Shown here: positions 36,330 to 48,615 of the stretch, one piece after another | Numbering within the stretch: the first letter of the stretch is position 1 | How the letters are laid out: every line of letters starts with the position of its first letter | NCBI GenBank assembly: GCA_003342895.1 | Contig: PTFA01000531.1 | Span: forward strand, 127,654-191,653 | Length of the DNA: 64,000 nucleotides | Reading direction: 5' to 3' | Source: Casuarius casuarius | Taxonomy: Eukaryota; Chordata; Aves; Casuariiformes; Casuariidae | Position numbers and translations under genes: made by a program | The notes under the pieces: generated by a model | Seen by the model: the letters and a program-made list of their open reading frames with translations, nothing else | What the model was told of the DNA's origin: nothing | Databases searched by the model: none

Positions 36330-37640
36330 TGGCAACATTTCTCTGTCTTATTTTAATGACACATTCTTCCACCCCTCACATGGTACCTCCAGTGCTGCGG
36401 ATTCATTCTTCTATTGACGTCCTGCTCTACCAGACACACCAGCAAACTCTTTTTTCCTGCTGTCTCTCAGTGCTGACCCCACTCCTAGAAGGGACCTGGC
36501 CTCCCCATGGAGCTCCCAGGCACTTCCTTACTCCTTACAGTCTCCTTGGCAAGATTAGTCTCATCTAGCCCTTAGTGTCTCCATGTGGTCTCATCATCTG
36601 GACTCCCTTTTTATAGTCAGTGCAGGGAAACAGGCACCCTGAGGGCATAGTCCAGCTCCTCCAAGGTGCAGTATCTAGAACGAGGTGGATGGCCTGCTCT
36701 CAAGAAGAGTACTTCATTGCTGTTGACTAGGAAGGGAAACTTGCTGCCTAGCTGAGAGGTGCCCCATCCTGGCTCCTGCTGCCAGCGCTGCCTGCACAGC
36801 CTGCCACATAGAAGAGGCAGCAACTGCTGTCAGCAAAGGTGATGTAAGCCTGTCTCCACTGATCTGACTTCAGTGCCATGTACTGTTATAGGATAAAAAC
36901 TACAGGAGGGGAACATCGAGGATCACAGAGAGCAGAAAAGTCCACTCACAAAAGCCCTTGGTTTATTAATGCAGCAGAATAGCTCCAGGCCTGGTGCCTC
37001 GTGGGAGCTGAGCAGAAATCACACCTGTAGTGTGGGACATCCCTGATAAATCACTGCAGCTGCCTCACTTCTAAAGCCATACAAGAGGGAAAAGGATGTA
37101 GAGGAGGGCCTGTGACCTCTTTTAACAAAATATATAGCAAACTATAGGAAAGTGGCTCTGCAAAATAGTCATGTTTTGGCCTATATAGGAGACCAAAGAG
37201 TTCAGGACAGGGTGATGATATTTTCTGTCGCTTTTGTCTCCATATGGATGGCAGGGTGGTAGGGGGAGCTGGCAATATAGTTACAACCACTACATCTAGG
37301 TTTGCACTAGGTCCCCCAAGCTGAAACTATTTCTAGTCCAATATTTAGGGGTTAAAGGACTTCTAGACTACAGCTATAGCCTCCCTGCTTCAATGTCCTA
37401 TTGCAGTTTACCAGAGAGTAACACAATTATTTGGACCTGCTTGGAAAGTCACTCTTTGAATTGTCAGGCTAGATTAATAGGCTGAAGGCAAATGTTCCAA
37501 ACTTGGAGATATTCTGGGTATTGTATGAGGGAATAAGGCCTTAGTACTGCCATGCTATTAGATTTTGTGGCTGGCATGTACTTTCCAAGATGATTTGTAA
37601 CTAACAATGGCTTATTGTATTTTTCTTGAATCTCTGTCCT
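36330..37640. other. Intergenic, no gene seen
   Basis: 3' flank of ovoinhibitor. No Kazal motif, RNA gene or clear retroelement is recognised. Short open frames here lack splice or family support. Confidence 0.45.
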
Positions 37641-37649
37641 AATGTAAAT

Positions 37650-37800
37650 GTTCCTTTGGTTTATATAACCTTGCCATTTGCTGTTAAGATGTTTTTTGCA
37701 GAACATGCTGATATATTCCAGTTTAACTGTGACTTGGTTTTCAAATAAACTCTACTTACAGATAAGACCTGAATAAAATTTTTGTGCACTTTGGCATATT
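37650..37800 (+). promoter_or_regulatory. Shared upstream element, copy C (dead locus)
   Basis: AGAACA is at 37700, followed by AACTGTGACTTGGTTTTCAA and ACAGATAAG. AGAACA lies 816 bases before the relic ATG at 38516, nearly the spacing seen at ovomucoid (821). The AP-1 site is mutated (TGATATA in place of TGACTCA). The 5' side ('cctttggtttatataac') matches copy D. Confidence 0.6.
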
Positions 37801-38421
37801 TTCACTTGGGCTTAGCTCTGATCACTAGCTTTTGTAGTAAAGCTGTTAAGATCTGCGCTGACATTAGCCAGACACAGACTTGCCAAAGCTGCCTCTGCAG
37901 AGCTCATTGTCTGATGACACCAAAGGCAAAACGTGAACTCGAAGAGGCACATCTCAAAGCTGAGATGAAATCATAGCAATCCATGCAGTATTCACCAATA
38001 AGTTTCGTGTGGAAGTACATAATGGGATAAATCACCAAACTAGGCCAGAAAATGGGAAAAGCCTGACATGGGAGTTTATATACTCACTCAGGCGCAGGGG
38101 CTGTTTTATGAAGCTATATAAGTCTATAAAAGTAGGGCAGCCTTCTCCTAACTGACAGAGCTGTCTTCTGTCCCTCAGAGTCGGTTTTCAGCTGTTCCAG
38201 GGTTTCTACTGAGCATCTGTTAATCAGATGATTTCTTTCTGCTTCATGTTGATGAGGAAGCAACCGTCAGACCAAGACTGGCACATTCAGGAGGAAGCGC
38301 TGAACTCTTGCGGCTTAGGAGCGAGGTAGAACAATATCAGGGTTAAGTGTCACTAACAAATCTGAAAGGTGGTTTTAAGGTAGAGCTGGCTGAGCTGGAT
38401 GCCTGCTTGGTGATAGATAGA

Positions 38422-41400
38422 TATATATGGATTCCTGTGCTGGGGAGCACCAAGGTATCATCTTGTGAGCTCAGTGCTTGACAAACTGCAAGCATATTCA
38501 GTAACCATCTCCACCATGAGGGTGGCAGATGCTTTTGTGCTACCCAGCCGCCCACTCTATTGCTTTTCAAATGTGTAATGCTGCAGAGTCCTGCAGCTGA
38601 CTTCCTTTCCCAGCTTGGTCAAAAGCCAGAGCAGCTTCCAAATCGTCAGGCTTCTCTCAAAGACCATTAAACTGGCATGCTAGGAAAAGCTTTTTTTTTC
38701 AGAAAAGGGCACTAAAAGGATCAGGCACAAGGGCAGGTTTTCAGGACTGCTTCTATGGGCTATTATTTTAGCACTCTCTCCACGAATGGAAATAGTTGCG
38801 GATGCAGCCTTGTACCCTCAGTCAAGGATGCAGTGAAGAAATAGTGGCTTGTCAGTGCCTGTTATGAAGGCACAGTATGATGTTCAGACATCTAAAATCC
38901 ACTGGTGAAATGCAGTGGGTACAGCTCCATATATTGCCCTGCAGCCCCCTGCTGCCTCCCGCCTGCTCCAAAGGCTGTGGACTGAGATCTTGAGCCACTC
39001 CAGGGCCTGACAATCTTCCACATATTTCACACCATGCACATTTGACCCTCAGGAATTCTGACTTGTAAATGCACCGGTACCAATCACAGAGGCAATATTT
39101 TAGAAATATAAATGCCCTCTCCACTTCCTTGTTTGTCCAATTTATCTTTTTAGCCTTATCAATGCTTTCTGAGCCTACAGTGATTTTTCTTACAACACGA
39201 AGAGAAAGAGAAGTGATGTGAATCATTTAATTTCTTGACTGATAAGTGGGATTTAGAAAACAATACTTTTTAAATAGTTTTTTTATATTAGGCTGAAAGA
39301 GATTTTTTTTTTCATCATTTATCAGCACGGTATATATAAGCACTCACCCATCTGTGACTTTAACAAACCTATAACTGACAATCTTTGTATCTAAACTTCA
39401 TTCAAAAGCTTTACCAAAAAAAGCTATAGGTTTCAACAGGATGTCTGCTCATAATTTGTCTTTTTGTTAGCTTTTCTTTCAGAGGTTGTATTTGCTGGAG
39501 GAGCATGTGGATGGGCCTAGATACTCTGTCACTCTCTNGGGGAGTGCCTGGTAACCACATGGCTCACCCCACTGATTTCTGAAACTATTGAAAATATTCA
39601 AGAGAGATATTAATGTATGACTGTTGCTCTTTCCAAGAGAATATTTAAATGGTCTTGTTATTACCACCTTTATAACTATATATTCCTCAGATAAATGAAA
39701 TCCAGAAATAATTATATGAACTCATTGTATCAGTTCCACAGCTATATTTGACTGGCTGGAAACAGAGGAAATAGTTTGAGGTCTGAAGATGAAAAATTAC
39801 CTTAGACCTCTTTATTTAAAAGAATATAATCCTAGTATCCACCCATTTCATCCATCTCAGTACGTTCACCCTCAGAAATGTTCACTCACTTTTTGTTATT
39901 GTCTGATACAGTTTTTTTGATTGTTTGCCATGCTCTAGGCTTCTGTTGCGTGCTTGCCACTAATCAACAAGTAGATATGAAAAAAGCAAAAAGAAATAAT
40001 GAAAGGGGGCCAGTCTCCAGCTGGNAAACACCCACTTAGCCTAGAAGGCTTCTCCTGATTTTCACCAGCCGAGGTGCAGCCCCATAAGTTTAAACATACT
40101 GTGGCTTTGCAAACAAAAACAGTTCATATATTGCATTTCTTCCTCCATATTTTTCATTCATAGAAGCTAAACCCCAGTTTCATTCAAGGCAACTGGGGAA
40201 TGAAGACTATTTGGAAATTTATTGCTTTACTGCTTGTCTCTGTTCTCTTTACGGTTTAGCTGCAGCACATAGCACAGGGGCACTGCTGAGAATGGCAGTC
40301 AGGGCCCCCTGGCCAAGCTCCGGACCAGATCTGTGGCGCAGATGGTTTCACTTACATCAATGAATGTGGGATCAGTGCCTGTAATATGTCAGTCTGATAG
40401 AAAGAACTTGCTTGCCGAGTCACAGTCCCCTAGCCCCTGGCCTCTCCCTCGTGCTTTCCAACTCATCCTCTATTTTCCTCTCCACTTTTTGTTTGTGCTT
40501 AGGGCGAAACTGTGAAGATTTAGCAGAGAAAAGAAAATAGCCAGTGGATATCCAAATGATGCAGCATATTCAGATGTCATAGGTTTGTTGACTGATAGTT
40601 TAATAATGTCAGAGATGCTAAAACCACTTCATTGTTGGTGGTTAACTCAGATGAACTCTCCTTCACTTGCATCATCTGTGAGTTTATATACATTCCCAGC
40701 ATCTATCCTTCTTCAGGAAAGTGGAAATAGTGAGCCTCTAAAGGCAGACTTTCCCTCCTCCCTTTCTGTCCTTCGGAGGACGAGGGACACGCTCTGACAA
40801 GAAACATCAGGGGATACAGGAACAGCAGTTGTTCCAGTGAATAGGAGCAAAGGCAAACCAAGACACTGCCTGAGCTCCCGTTGCTGTCTGTGGCAGCATC
40901 CCAAATGATGTCAGCCGGATGCTGAGCAGGCAGTGTAGGAACGGACATAAGTGACGCATACACCTTCTGTTGGCATTTTATTCAGCAGTGATTTAACACT
41001 AGCTTCCTAATATTGCTGTTCACCACAGCCCGCATTCAAACGTATGAAGAGAAAGATGGCAAAAAGATATGAAATATGAGACAAATAGCAGAAATATTTC
41101 TTTGCTACTGAAGTGTGCACAAACAATCTTTTCTGACAACATCAGGAAAGCAAAGCGTATCCTGTTTTAGGACTAGAAAAGGAGACTCAGAAAATCCCTG
41201 CAGATATCAGTGCACTCAGCTCTCTTGATAGAAGTTTTGCAAACGCAGCATGGTGCCAGGCCATAAGCCATATAATCAGATGCAGCATAGCAGTCATCAT
41301 GAACAAACTAACATATTAAGTCAATAACTGCATTACTTTGCCAGGGCAACAGTTTATAGCTGGTAAAAGTCCTGCTACATACCTTACTGCCATAACTGTG

Positions 41401-41753
41401 AAACAGTAAAATCCTGGAATTCAACATGTTCCTCTGTCAGCACCAATGGTGCTTCACCCACGTCCAGCTGCAAAGAATCAGTCCATGTTCCCATCAAAGT
41501 TCAGCCCTGCTGAACAAATTAAGCTGTTCCCATTTCTTTTGCTGTTGATATTGAAGGAAATAATATTCAGCGGTAGTGACCCTAACACTTCTGAAGCTAT
41601 GGGAACTCTCTCCATCCAGTTTCATCTGTTTCAGCCAAGTGACGGTTCAGGCTGTAGCACCACAATACATCCTGTCTCTCACCCTGTTCTCCTTCTCTTT
41701 CTCACCAGGGAGAGCAGTGGATTTTCATTCTTAGCCATTCTGGAGAATTTTAA
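38422..41753 (+). pseudogene. Dead SPINK gene between ovoinhibitor and ovomucoid
   Basis: Four relic exons in order. A TATA-like TATATATG is at 38422. Relic exon 1, 38516-38570, is exactly 55 bases as in living paralogues: ATG in a CCACC context, a GGTGGCAGATGCTTTTGTGC match to ovomucoid exon 1, and the donor changed from GTGAGT to ATGTGT so that a stop follows. Relic exon 2 is at 39483-39500, with its acceptor kept and donor lost. The relic Kazal exon, 40260-40387, has stop codons but the readable remnant QICGADGFTYINECGISACN, closest to ovoinhibitor domains III/IV, and a GTCAGT donor. The relic last exon, 41709-41753, aligns with ovomucoid exon 8 but has lost one base, so the final Cys codon is destroyed. 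Other domain exons are not found. The gene is not functional as read. Confidence 0.75.
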
Positions 41754-43250
41754 ATTGCTATTGCACCCAGTCCCTGAGAGAGAACTCCCTCCTCTTTCTT
41801 TTTTACAAGCTCTCTCTTAAAAAACAGACCTTCATTCATCCCACATCTCGAAGGTTCCTGGCTTTCTTTCCCTAAATGAGAGCAACCTCCTTTATCTTGC
41901 TTGTTCAAACATTGTGTCGCATGTGAACTTTTGCCAGTTGTTGGGCGATAAGATCAGATCCGTGAGTGCATTTTTGCTTGACATTCTACTCGTTCCCACT
42001 CTGCACAGCCTCATTTCGTGGTTTCACCTGGAAAGAAAGCTTTGCCTATGGACATGATACAGCCTCCTTTCTCAGGGCTGTTACTGGGCAGAGTGAGGCC
42101 TCCAGGTTGCTGTGGCATCAATGGTCTGTCACCTTCAGGAGCTGCCACCTCTTTACACTTCCAGTTATTTTCTCCCATATGGAATTTGTGCATGGGGAGA
42201 AGGGACACTCTTGAAGTTTTATCTAACAAATGAAACCTCAGGATAATTCCTCTCTCATTCATGTCATTATCTGTGTATAAACTTCTGCACTTCTAGCTCC
42301 CTCAGAAGAATACAGAGCCTCAGCTTGCCCTGTCCTGAGCTTGCACGAAGCAGAGCACAGACCCTGGCCCAAAGGGCTTGAGGACCAGGTGGAGAGCTGG
42401 CAACTCTCAGGCCAAATTTACCTTTGCAGGACCTAAAGGTTGAGAGTCACAGACTGATGGGGGAATCTTACTAGCAGAACTGGGGCTGAGCTGCAAGCCT
42501 TGAATATAAGGCCTTGGCCATTTCCCCAGTAGTTATACCAGCCCTCCTGCCCCTCTGATCAAGAGTATGTCTGGACCCTACCAGCATGGGGGGGGGGGGT
42601 CCAAAGAAATCTGTCACTCATTTACAGCTGGTCCTCCTCAAAATGCACAAACTTGGTATGCTACTTACCAAGGGGAGGGGAAGATAAACATGGAAGGATA
42701 ATTACCCTATCATTGAAAACGCTTTGTGGTCCATAGACATTTCTGTCAGTCTTAAGAAATAGAACTGAGGGGGCACTAGCACTGAAGGCATGTTCCTGTG
42801 ATAAATGAATGACTGCTGGCAGCTCCTGTGGAGAGATGATCTGTTTCGTGGGAGACTGTAATCTGTCTCTGCAGCCAGCTTTGCCGTAGCCTTCCTAATG
42901 TAGTCATATCCGGGTTACATATGCCTCTGTAAACAAGCATCAGGATGCAGCTATCCAGGAATCAAGGGATTTTCCTCGAGGCCTTAGTATTCCTCTTTGC
43001 TGCTCAGGGGGTAACACAATTACTCAGCCCAGCTATACTGAATTACTTTTTCCTACCCTACTCATTAGCCCATTAAAATCTCTTTTTTCTGCCTATAGGC
43101 CTTTCTTGGCAATGACACTCAGCTAGTCTTTGGTGACTTGGGTAGCTGATTGAAATCCAAGGGATGCAGCCACAATCCCCGTGCTGTGTGCTATTCTGAT
43201 GACGTGTGCGCTGCTAGGTGACTGGTAGCTAGCAAACACCTCATCTGCTG
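41754..43250. other. Intergenic, no gene seen
   Basis: Apart from a poly-G run near 42588-42598 no structured signal is seen. Open frames at 41966-42262 overlap on both strands and have no family match. Confidence 0.4.
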
Positions 43251-43540
43251 TCCTTTGGAGATGTGTTCAAATATTCCCTTGGTTTACATAACTTCAAAGC
43301 AATTTGCTTTCATAGCAGAACATGCTTATTCATTCCATTTTCACTGTGCATTGGTCTATAAATAATGCCTCCTTGCAGATAAGAATCTATTGATTTTTTT
43401 TTTTACCCTTGGAAGAATTTCTCCTGACCCAAACTCCTGAAGGAGACATTCTCAACCTTAGCAGTGAAGCTGCCAAAGTCACTTTCTTCTGCCAGGCAGC
43501 AGCAAATGATGTCAAACCCAGGCTGGCTGCTGTTTAACCA
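43250..43540 (+). promoter_or_regulatory. Shared upstream element, copy D
   Basis: AGAACA at 43317, then TTGGTCTATAAATAATG and GCAGATAAG. The AP-1 position reads TTATTCA, so the consensus is lost. The 3' part ('cttagcagtgaagctgccaa') matches copy E at 47.94 kb almost exactly. Only weak SPINK exon relics follow (see 45126 and 45481). Confidence 0.6.
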
Positions 43541-44489
43541 CAGCCACCTTTTCATTGTTACTATTTGGGTTTAGGCAAAGATGAAATGAGCAGTCAGGAA
43601 CACACAGCTGAGATCACTGAAGTGTCAGGAAAACTGATTAAACCAATGATTTCCACTTCCTCTGACCAGCTGCTTGATAACATCTCCTGCTTGACTTCCA
43701 AGCCACCTGCCCTGCAGTATGTTTACTCCAAAGAGTAAAACCCTGGGCTGTTGTCCAATGAAGCTTTCTGCCCTTTAGTGCCTCCTTTTTCTGCTGCTCA
43801 TTCTAGCGTTTTCCTGAATCTTTGTAAGCAACTCTTGCCCCGTGGCACAGAGCCCTGACCTGATGGCCTCACCATTCAGAAACCTGACTGAAGCCAGAGC
43901 ACTACGTGAGCTAGTGAGCTGAGGAGTGATGGTACATCCTCTGAGAGCTGATACTGTGAGATCCACATCTGGCCTATGTGGCAGCACAGAAGCAAAGGGT
44001 CCACTGTTTTGGCAGCTTATGTTCTGCAGCGCAGGCAACTACTCTGGTAAGCTGGCACCCATACTGCTTTGATGTGCGCAGAAGGGCTGTGGCTGGTGTG
44101 CAACCATCAGTTTAGACAGCCACTTGTCACCCGGGTGTTTACTATAGGTGCAAAGGCTGATGTACCGCTCTGTAAGTGTGATGGTGGCAGGAGGCCTGGG
44201 GCCATCCTGAAACAGAGAGGTCTGGAATTATTGAAATAATAATAGTCTGAATTTGGGNTTTTTTGTTGTTTTTTGTTGTTTTTTAATAATGATTAAAGTC
44301 TACTCTTTCTGCTCTGCATATTCTTACTGGCCACCCTCCAAAAATGTATTGGGAACTCTGCATCACTTACCTGTTGCCCTTAGCAAAGGTCATAGAAAAA
44401 CTCTGAGACTGTTCTCCTGGGTCACAGAGATGCATATTCTTTCATTAATAAAAACCATTTGTAGAAGACAACATTATATAACTACTCTT

Positions 44490-44950
44490 TTAATAGAATA
44501 ATTTAGGTTGGAAGGGCTCTCTGGAGATCTCTAGTCCAACACCTGCTCGGAGCAGGTCCAACCTCAAAGTCATATCAGGATGCTCGTGGCATTCCTTGTC
44601 CAGTCAAGTTTTGAGCTTCTCTGGTCCTTGCACCACTATTTGACCAGCTTTGTGGCAAAGAATATTTTTCCTATACTCAGTCAGAATTTCATCCTTTTGC
44701 TGTGTAGCTCTGAGAAGAGCCTGACTTCATCTTCTGTATAACCCCCATTAGGGAGCCGCAATTAGATCCCCCCCGTAGCCCTCTCTTCTCCAAGCTGGCC
44801 AAGCCCAGCTCCTTTTCAGCCTCACTTTTTGGTGAGGTTGCCTCCTGTCATCCTGACCTGTTGGTGGCCTCTGCTGGACTCCTTCCAGCATGTCAACGTC
44901 TGTCCTTGTACTGGGGGCCGGTACATGAAATTCACCACATAAGTAATGTG
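44490..44950 (-). mobile_element. CR1 LINE 3' fragment
   Basis: The + strand reads 'taggttggaagggctctc', 'tctagtccaac' and, further on, 'tctccaagctggccaagccc' and 'gtccttgtactgggggcc'. This is the reverse complement of the classic avian CR1 3' end, so the element runs on the minus strand. It is 5'-truncated, as most CR1 copies are, and better preserved than the other CR1 copies in the window. Confidence 0.85.
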
Positions 44951-45480
44951 AAACCATGTTAGCCTTTACCCACAGGGTACAAAGTTCTGCTCCTGTTCTC
45001 GTTACTTCAGGAAAACGTTCACTGGCATTACCTGAATCAAGCCCTATTTAATGAGCTCATAAACACGAGGTCATGTTTTCATACCAATATGTTTTAACTA
45101 TATCGTCGATTTTGTTTGTTTTTTAGATTAGTTCAAATGCTGCCTTTGGGCCTATCAATTTCTCCAGGCTTGTGGTTCAGTGTAAATAGTTATTGGCCAC
45201 GTTGTGGCCAAGTGAAGAACAAAGATGGAAACCGTAGTTTGAATTATACTTATCAGGCATTTTGGAGTGAGCATAGGCAATTTCATGTAACAACTACAAC
45301 TAACTATTGTTATTTCCTACTTTTATAGCAACTATTTGTGAATTAAATAATATGGCAAAGCCCAGGAATGTTTGGAAAAGTGTGTTAAATCAGTAATGTC
45401 ATTTATTTATCAGTGAATAACACTGAGAAGTCACGTTATTTACTAAGAAAATGTCTTAACTTCAGTTTTGATTCTTCTGG

Positions 45481-45540
45481 AGAATATGGCATCAACACTG
45501 GCAAAAACTGTAATGGAAAATGTAAACCAAGAAGATGTTA
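45481..45540 (+). pseudogene. Relic Kazal second-half exon
   Basis: The frame reads EYGINTGKNCNGKCKPR, matching the ovomucoid/ovoinhibitor second-half exon pattern (E-[YHF]-G-x-N-[VI]-x-K-x-x-D-G-[EK]-C-K). The acceptor AG just before it is GG here (CTTCTGG in place of CTTCTAG), so it cannot be spliced in normally. The HD of the HDG motif is NCN. A faint first-half relic may lie at 45126-45260 after TTTTTTAG. Together with element copy D it suggests a second dead SPINK locus. Confidence 0.55.
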
Positions 45541-47740
45541 TACCAATGGCCAAATCCTGCCCTGGTGTGAGTCCAGAGACCCTCTGGAGTTCAGGACCAT
45601 AAAATGTGGCACTGCCTTTGCTTGCTTACAGGTCTTTGCCCTTGTGCTGGCATCTGCACACATGGGGATTTTCCTCTAGCCAGGTGTTCATTAGCCATAT
45701 GCTGCATCAGACTTGAAAAATTTAAAAGGGGAGAGCCCCTAATACAGAGGATTACAGCATGAGATCAGTGGCAGGACTGCAAAGGAAATCCCCTTTCTAG
45801 CTGTTCTTTTAGGAGTAGCTAAGAACTGAGCAACCTGTCCTTCTATAACAAAGTCTTGACTAGCTGGGGGATTTCCGCCCTGTAGAAGGATAAGCTGGAG
45901 CTATAACCCCCATCTGTCCAGACTTGGAAGCTGCAAATGCTGACTGGGTGGAGGAAGGAGGCTAGGAAGTGAGCCCACTCCATGTACTGAAGCCTGGTGA
46001 CTGCTGGATATTGTTTTTGTGGCTTTCCTGAAAGGAATATTTGAGTGCCTCAAGGGAGGCTGATTTTCCTCAGTCAGCACTTAACCATCATATAGACTTC
46101 CTGTCTATATGACTGTGAGCTGAACAGCAAGAGTGATCTCCCAAACAAGAGACAGGTGTTGACGTGGTCTGAGGAAATCTATGGGTTGCTCAGGGCCAGA
46201 AAGTGCCAGCTCCAGTGCTGAATCGGGCAATTCCAGTGGTAAAACTCTGTCCTGGTCACCTCCAGTGCCCCTTAGCAAGGCCTGACTGTGGGGGTGAGGT
46301 ATGCGATTATGGATGTATAGCCTTAGATCTAGGTGGGTAGCCAAGGGCCTGGGTCAGCATGGTCAGTGTTACTGCCGGCATCCTAGTGCTTAAGTGGCTG
46401 CCTAGTATAGGTCCTGGAGTCAGGAGCAAAGATGGAGATGCAGGACATGATCTCTTAGAACCTGATTTTTTGACTCCTTTATTTTTGTATTGTTAATTTT
46501 TTTATTGCACTTACTTCATGGCTCCCTGCTTTCCAGGCCAGCTGTTGAATTCAGTGATCTGCCTAGGAGACAACCTTGTGGTGTCTTCTCATATGTGCAC
46601 TTTTCCCCAGTGTATATGGACAAACGTGTGCCCATCTTTGGTAGGAAGATACCTTCCACTTATCAGTAGCAGGTGCAATCCTGCCTAGAGGACTGCACTG
46701 TCCAGGGTGATGAGCAGTCTGGAGCAGCAGAGTAGGTACCAGGCAGGAGGACCTGCTGTGGGCTGAAAATTACCAGGTCCAGGCCTGGAAAGCTAATTAG
46801 GATGACTTGCAGAGATCTCACTGGATTGCCACAGAAGGCAGTGGCAATGTTCCTACTCCATGCAGAAAGAAGTATTTACCTCTACTGTGCTAGGTGATTG
46901 ACAGCTTGTACATACTAACCAATGAAGGCAACAAGCATGGCACAAGCTTCATTGACCTCCTGTCAACGCTAAGGGAAAAAGTATCTGGTTTCCAGAATAA
47001 GGATGGGCAAATACCCACAATGTACGTAAGGGCAGTATACATTCAAGATGTGCTACATCTGTTGAAAATATTCATACATGCTTCCAGTAATTTCTTGGAA
47101 TAAAACCCAGCAGAATGCCTATTCTAATGCTTCTTTCTGTGAGTAAGCCAACCTTTTTTTTTATGTAGAAATGTAACGTATATAGCTACACAGCCATGCT
47201 ATGACTTTCAATACATGCCAGTGTCCAGGATACATGATTCCACACACTACAGTGCAACTTACATATTTAGGGATCAGAGTACACCCTTTAGACCAGTGCA
47301 ATGTATCAGACACTAACACAATTGCTTAGGCTAAATTTCAGTTATTTCAGTTGCATTTCAGTTGATTAATGCATGGCGTGTTGTTTGTCCAAGGGAACAC
47401 CTGAAAAGCATCTCTTGCTCTTAGCTCCCACAATGCCAAAGTCTATGCTAAGCACAGTGCTTAGAGTTCATGATGTTAAACAGGTAGAGTTGCCATTTCA
47501 GACCTGTCAGAGAAATCATGGTGAGATGTTTGGGTTAAAGGCAGAACCCACTCTTGAAAAGTTACATTCACTAAAATAGTGTGGAGGCCAAGGCCTCCTT
47601 CTAGGAAGGGGAAACTCAGAGAGAGACTGTACAGAGGCTGGAGGTGTGAGACAGACTGGGAAATTGTGACAGGTTCTGTTTTAAGTACCATTTTCTAGAA
47701 TATCTGTATGGGAAAAGGATCTACTGTACTTTCAAATCTA
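45541..47740. other. Intergenic, no gene seen
   Basis: No recognisable gene. A 128-base open stretch with splice-like ends at 46894-47021 was examined, but it has no cysteine and was rejected as a Kazal exon. Confidence 0.4.
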
Positions 47741-48040
47741 GCCATGCCCATGTTCCTAAAACTTCAGTGTTGTTTGTTCTTGAGATGTCTTGGCAGAACA
47801 TTTTGACTCAATTCGTTTAACAGTGACTTGGTCCGTAAATAAGTACTCTCTGCTGATAAGGTTCAAGTGACATTTTTAGTGAAGTTTGACAGAATTTAAC
47901 CTACTTTTAAGTCTTCTGCTGAGCTTTTCTATACCTCAGCAGTGAAGCTGCCAAAAAGCCCTTTCTTTTATCAAACCAGCACTACAGACCAATAACTCAG
48001 GTTAGACACAGTCCTACCAGAGTCACCTGGCAATGTTTAA
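47740..48040 (+). promoter_or_regulatory. Shared upstream element, copy E (ovomucoid)
   Basis: AGAACA at 47795, TGACTCA (AP-1 consensus) at 47804-47810, then CAGTGACTTGGTCCGTAAAT and CTGATAAGG, and 'cagcagtgaagctgccaa'. It lies 821 bases before the ovomucoid ATG. AGAACA is a steroid-receptor half-site sequence and GATAAG a GATA-type site. Ovomucoid is steroid-induced in oviduct in chicken, so a role in hormone or tissue control is a reasonable but untested inference. Confidence 0.65.
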
Positions 48041-48534
48041 CCAGTTCTGCTGATGGCAAAGCCACACCTGACCCATGTTCATGCCTCGCCTAGTGGTAGA
48101 TATCCGGGAATGCAGAAAAAAAGCCAGAAAATGGAATGGAAATTGGAGCGTCTTAGGCTAATTTGCAAACAGAGTAGTAGCTCATACCTATACTGCTCCT
48201 GGGAGGAGGGCATCCTACCAGGAGATTTTATGCCGCAGAGAAGAATGACAAATCTGTTGCTTAAGCCCCTCAATATTTTGTGCTACATCCATTTCCACTA
48301 GAATCCTAAAACATTTCCTTTGTCAAAAAGTTGTTTGTTTGGTTTTGCCCACAGAACAAGTGATACTTGTCTCAAGCTATTAACCAAATGTCCAGCCAAA
48401 ATCAATTGCCTAGTAGAGGCAGACCATTACCTGAAAGTCAAGATCTCAATAAATATTACCAGCCTCATTGTACCAGTGACAGATTCTGCTGGTTGTTTTA
48501 TGTTACAGTTGAACAGTTTAGACACCTGCATTTG

Positions 48535-48542
48535 TATATATT
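48535..48542 (+). promoter_or_regulatory. TATA box of ovomucoid
   Basis: TATATATT lies 81 bases before the ATG at 48616, predicting a 5' UTR of about 50 bases, in line with chicken ovomucoid. Confidence 0.7.
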
Positions 48543-48615
48543 CACAGTCTGCCTCGTAGAGACCATCTCAAGAGGAGAGCACTAGCAGCCTGCAGACTCA
48601 AGAAATACTTCCACC

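Noticed and set aside
46894..47021. 128-base open stretch with acceptor- and donor-like ends and the right phase for a Kazal first-half exon.
   Set aside because: It contains no cysteine and no CGxDGxTY block, so the resemblance (TNEGNK against TNEDGK) is too weak.
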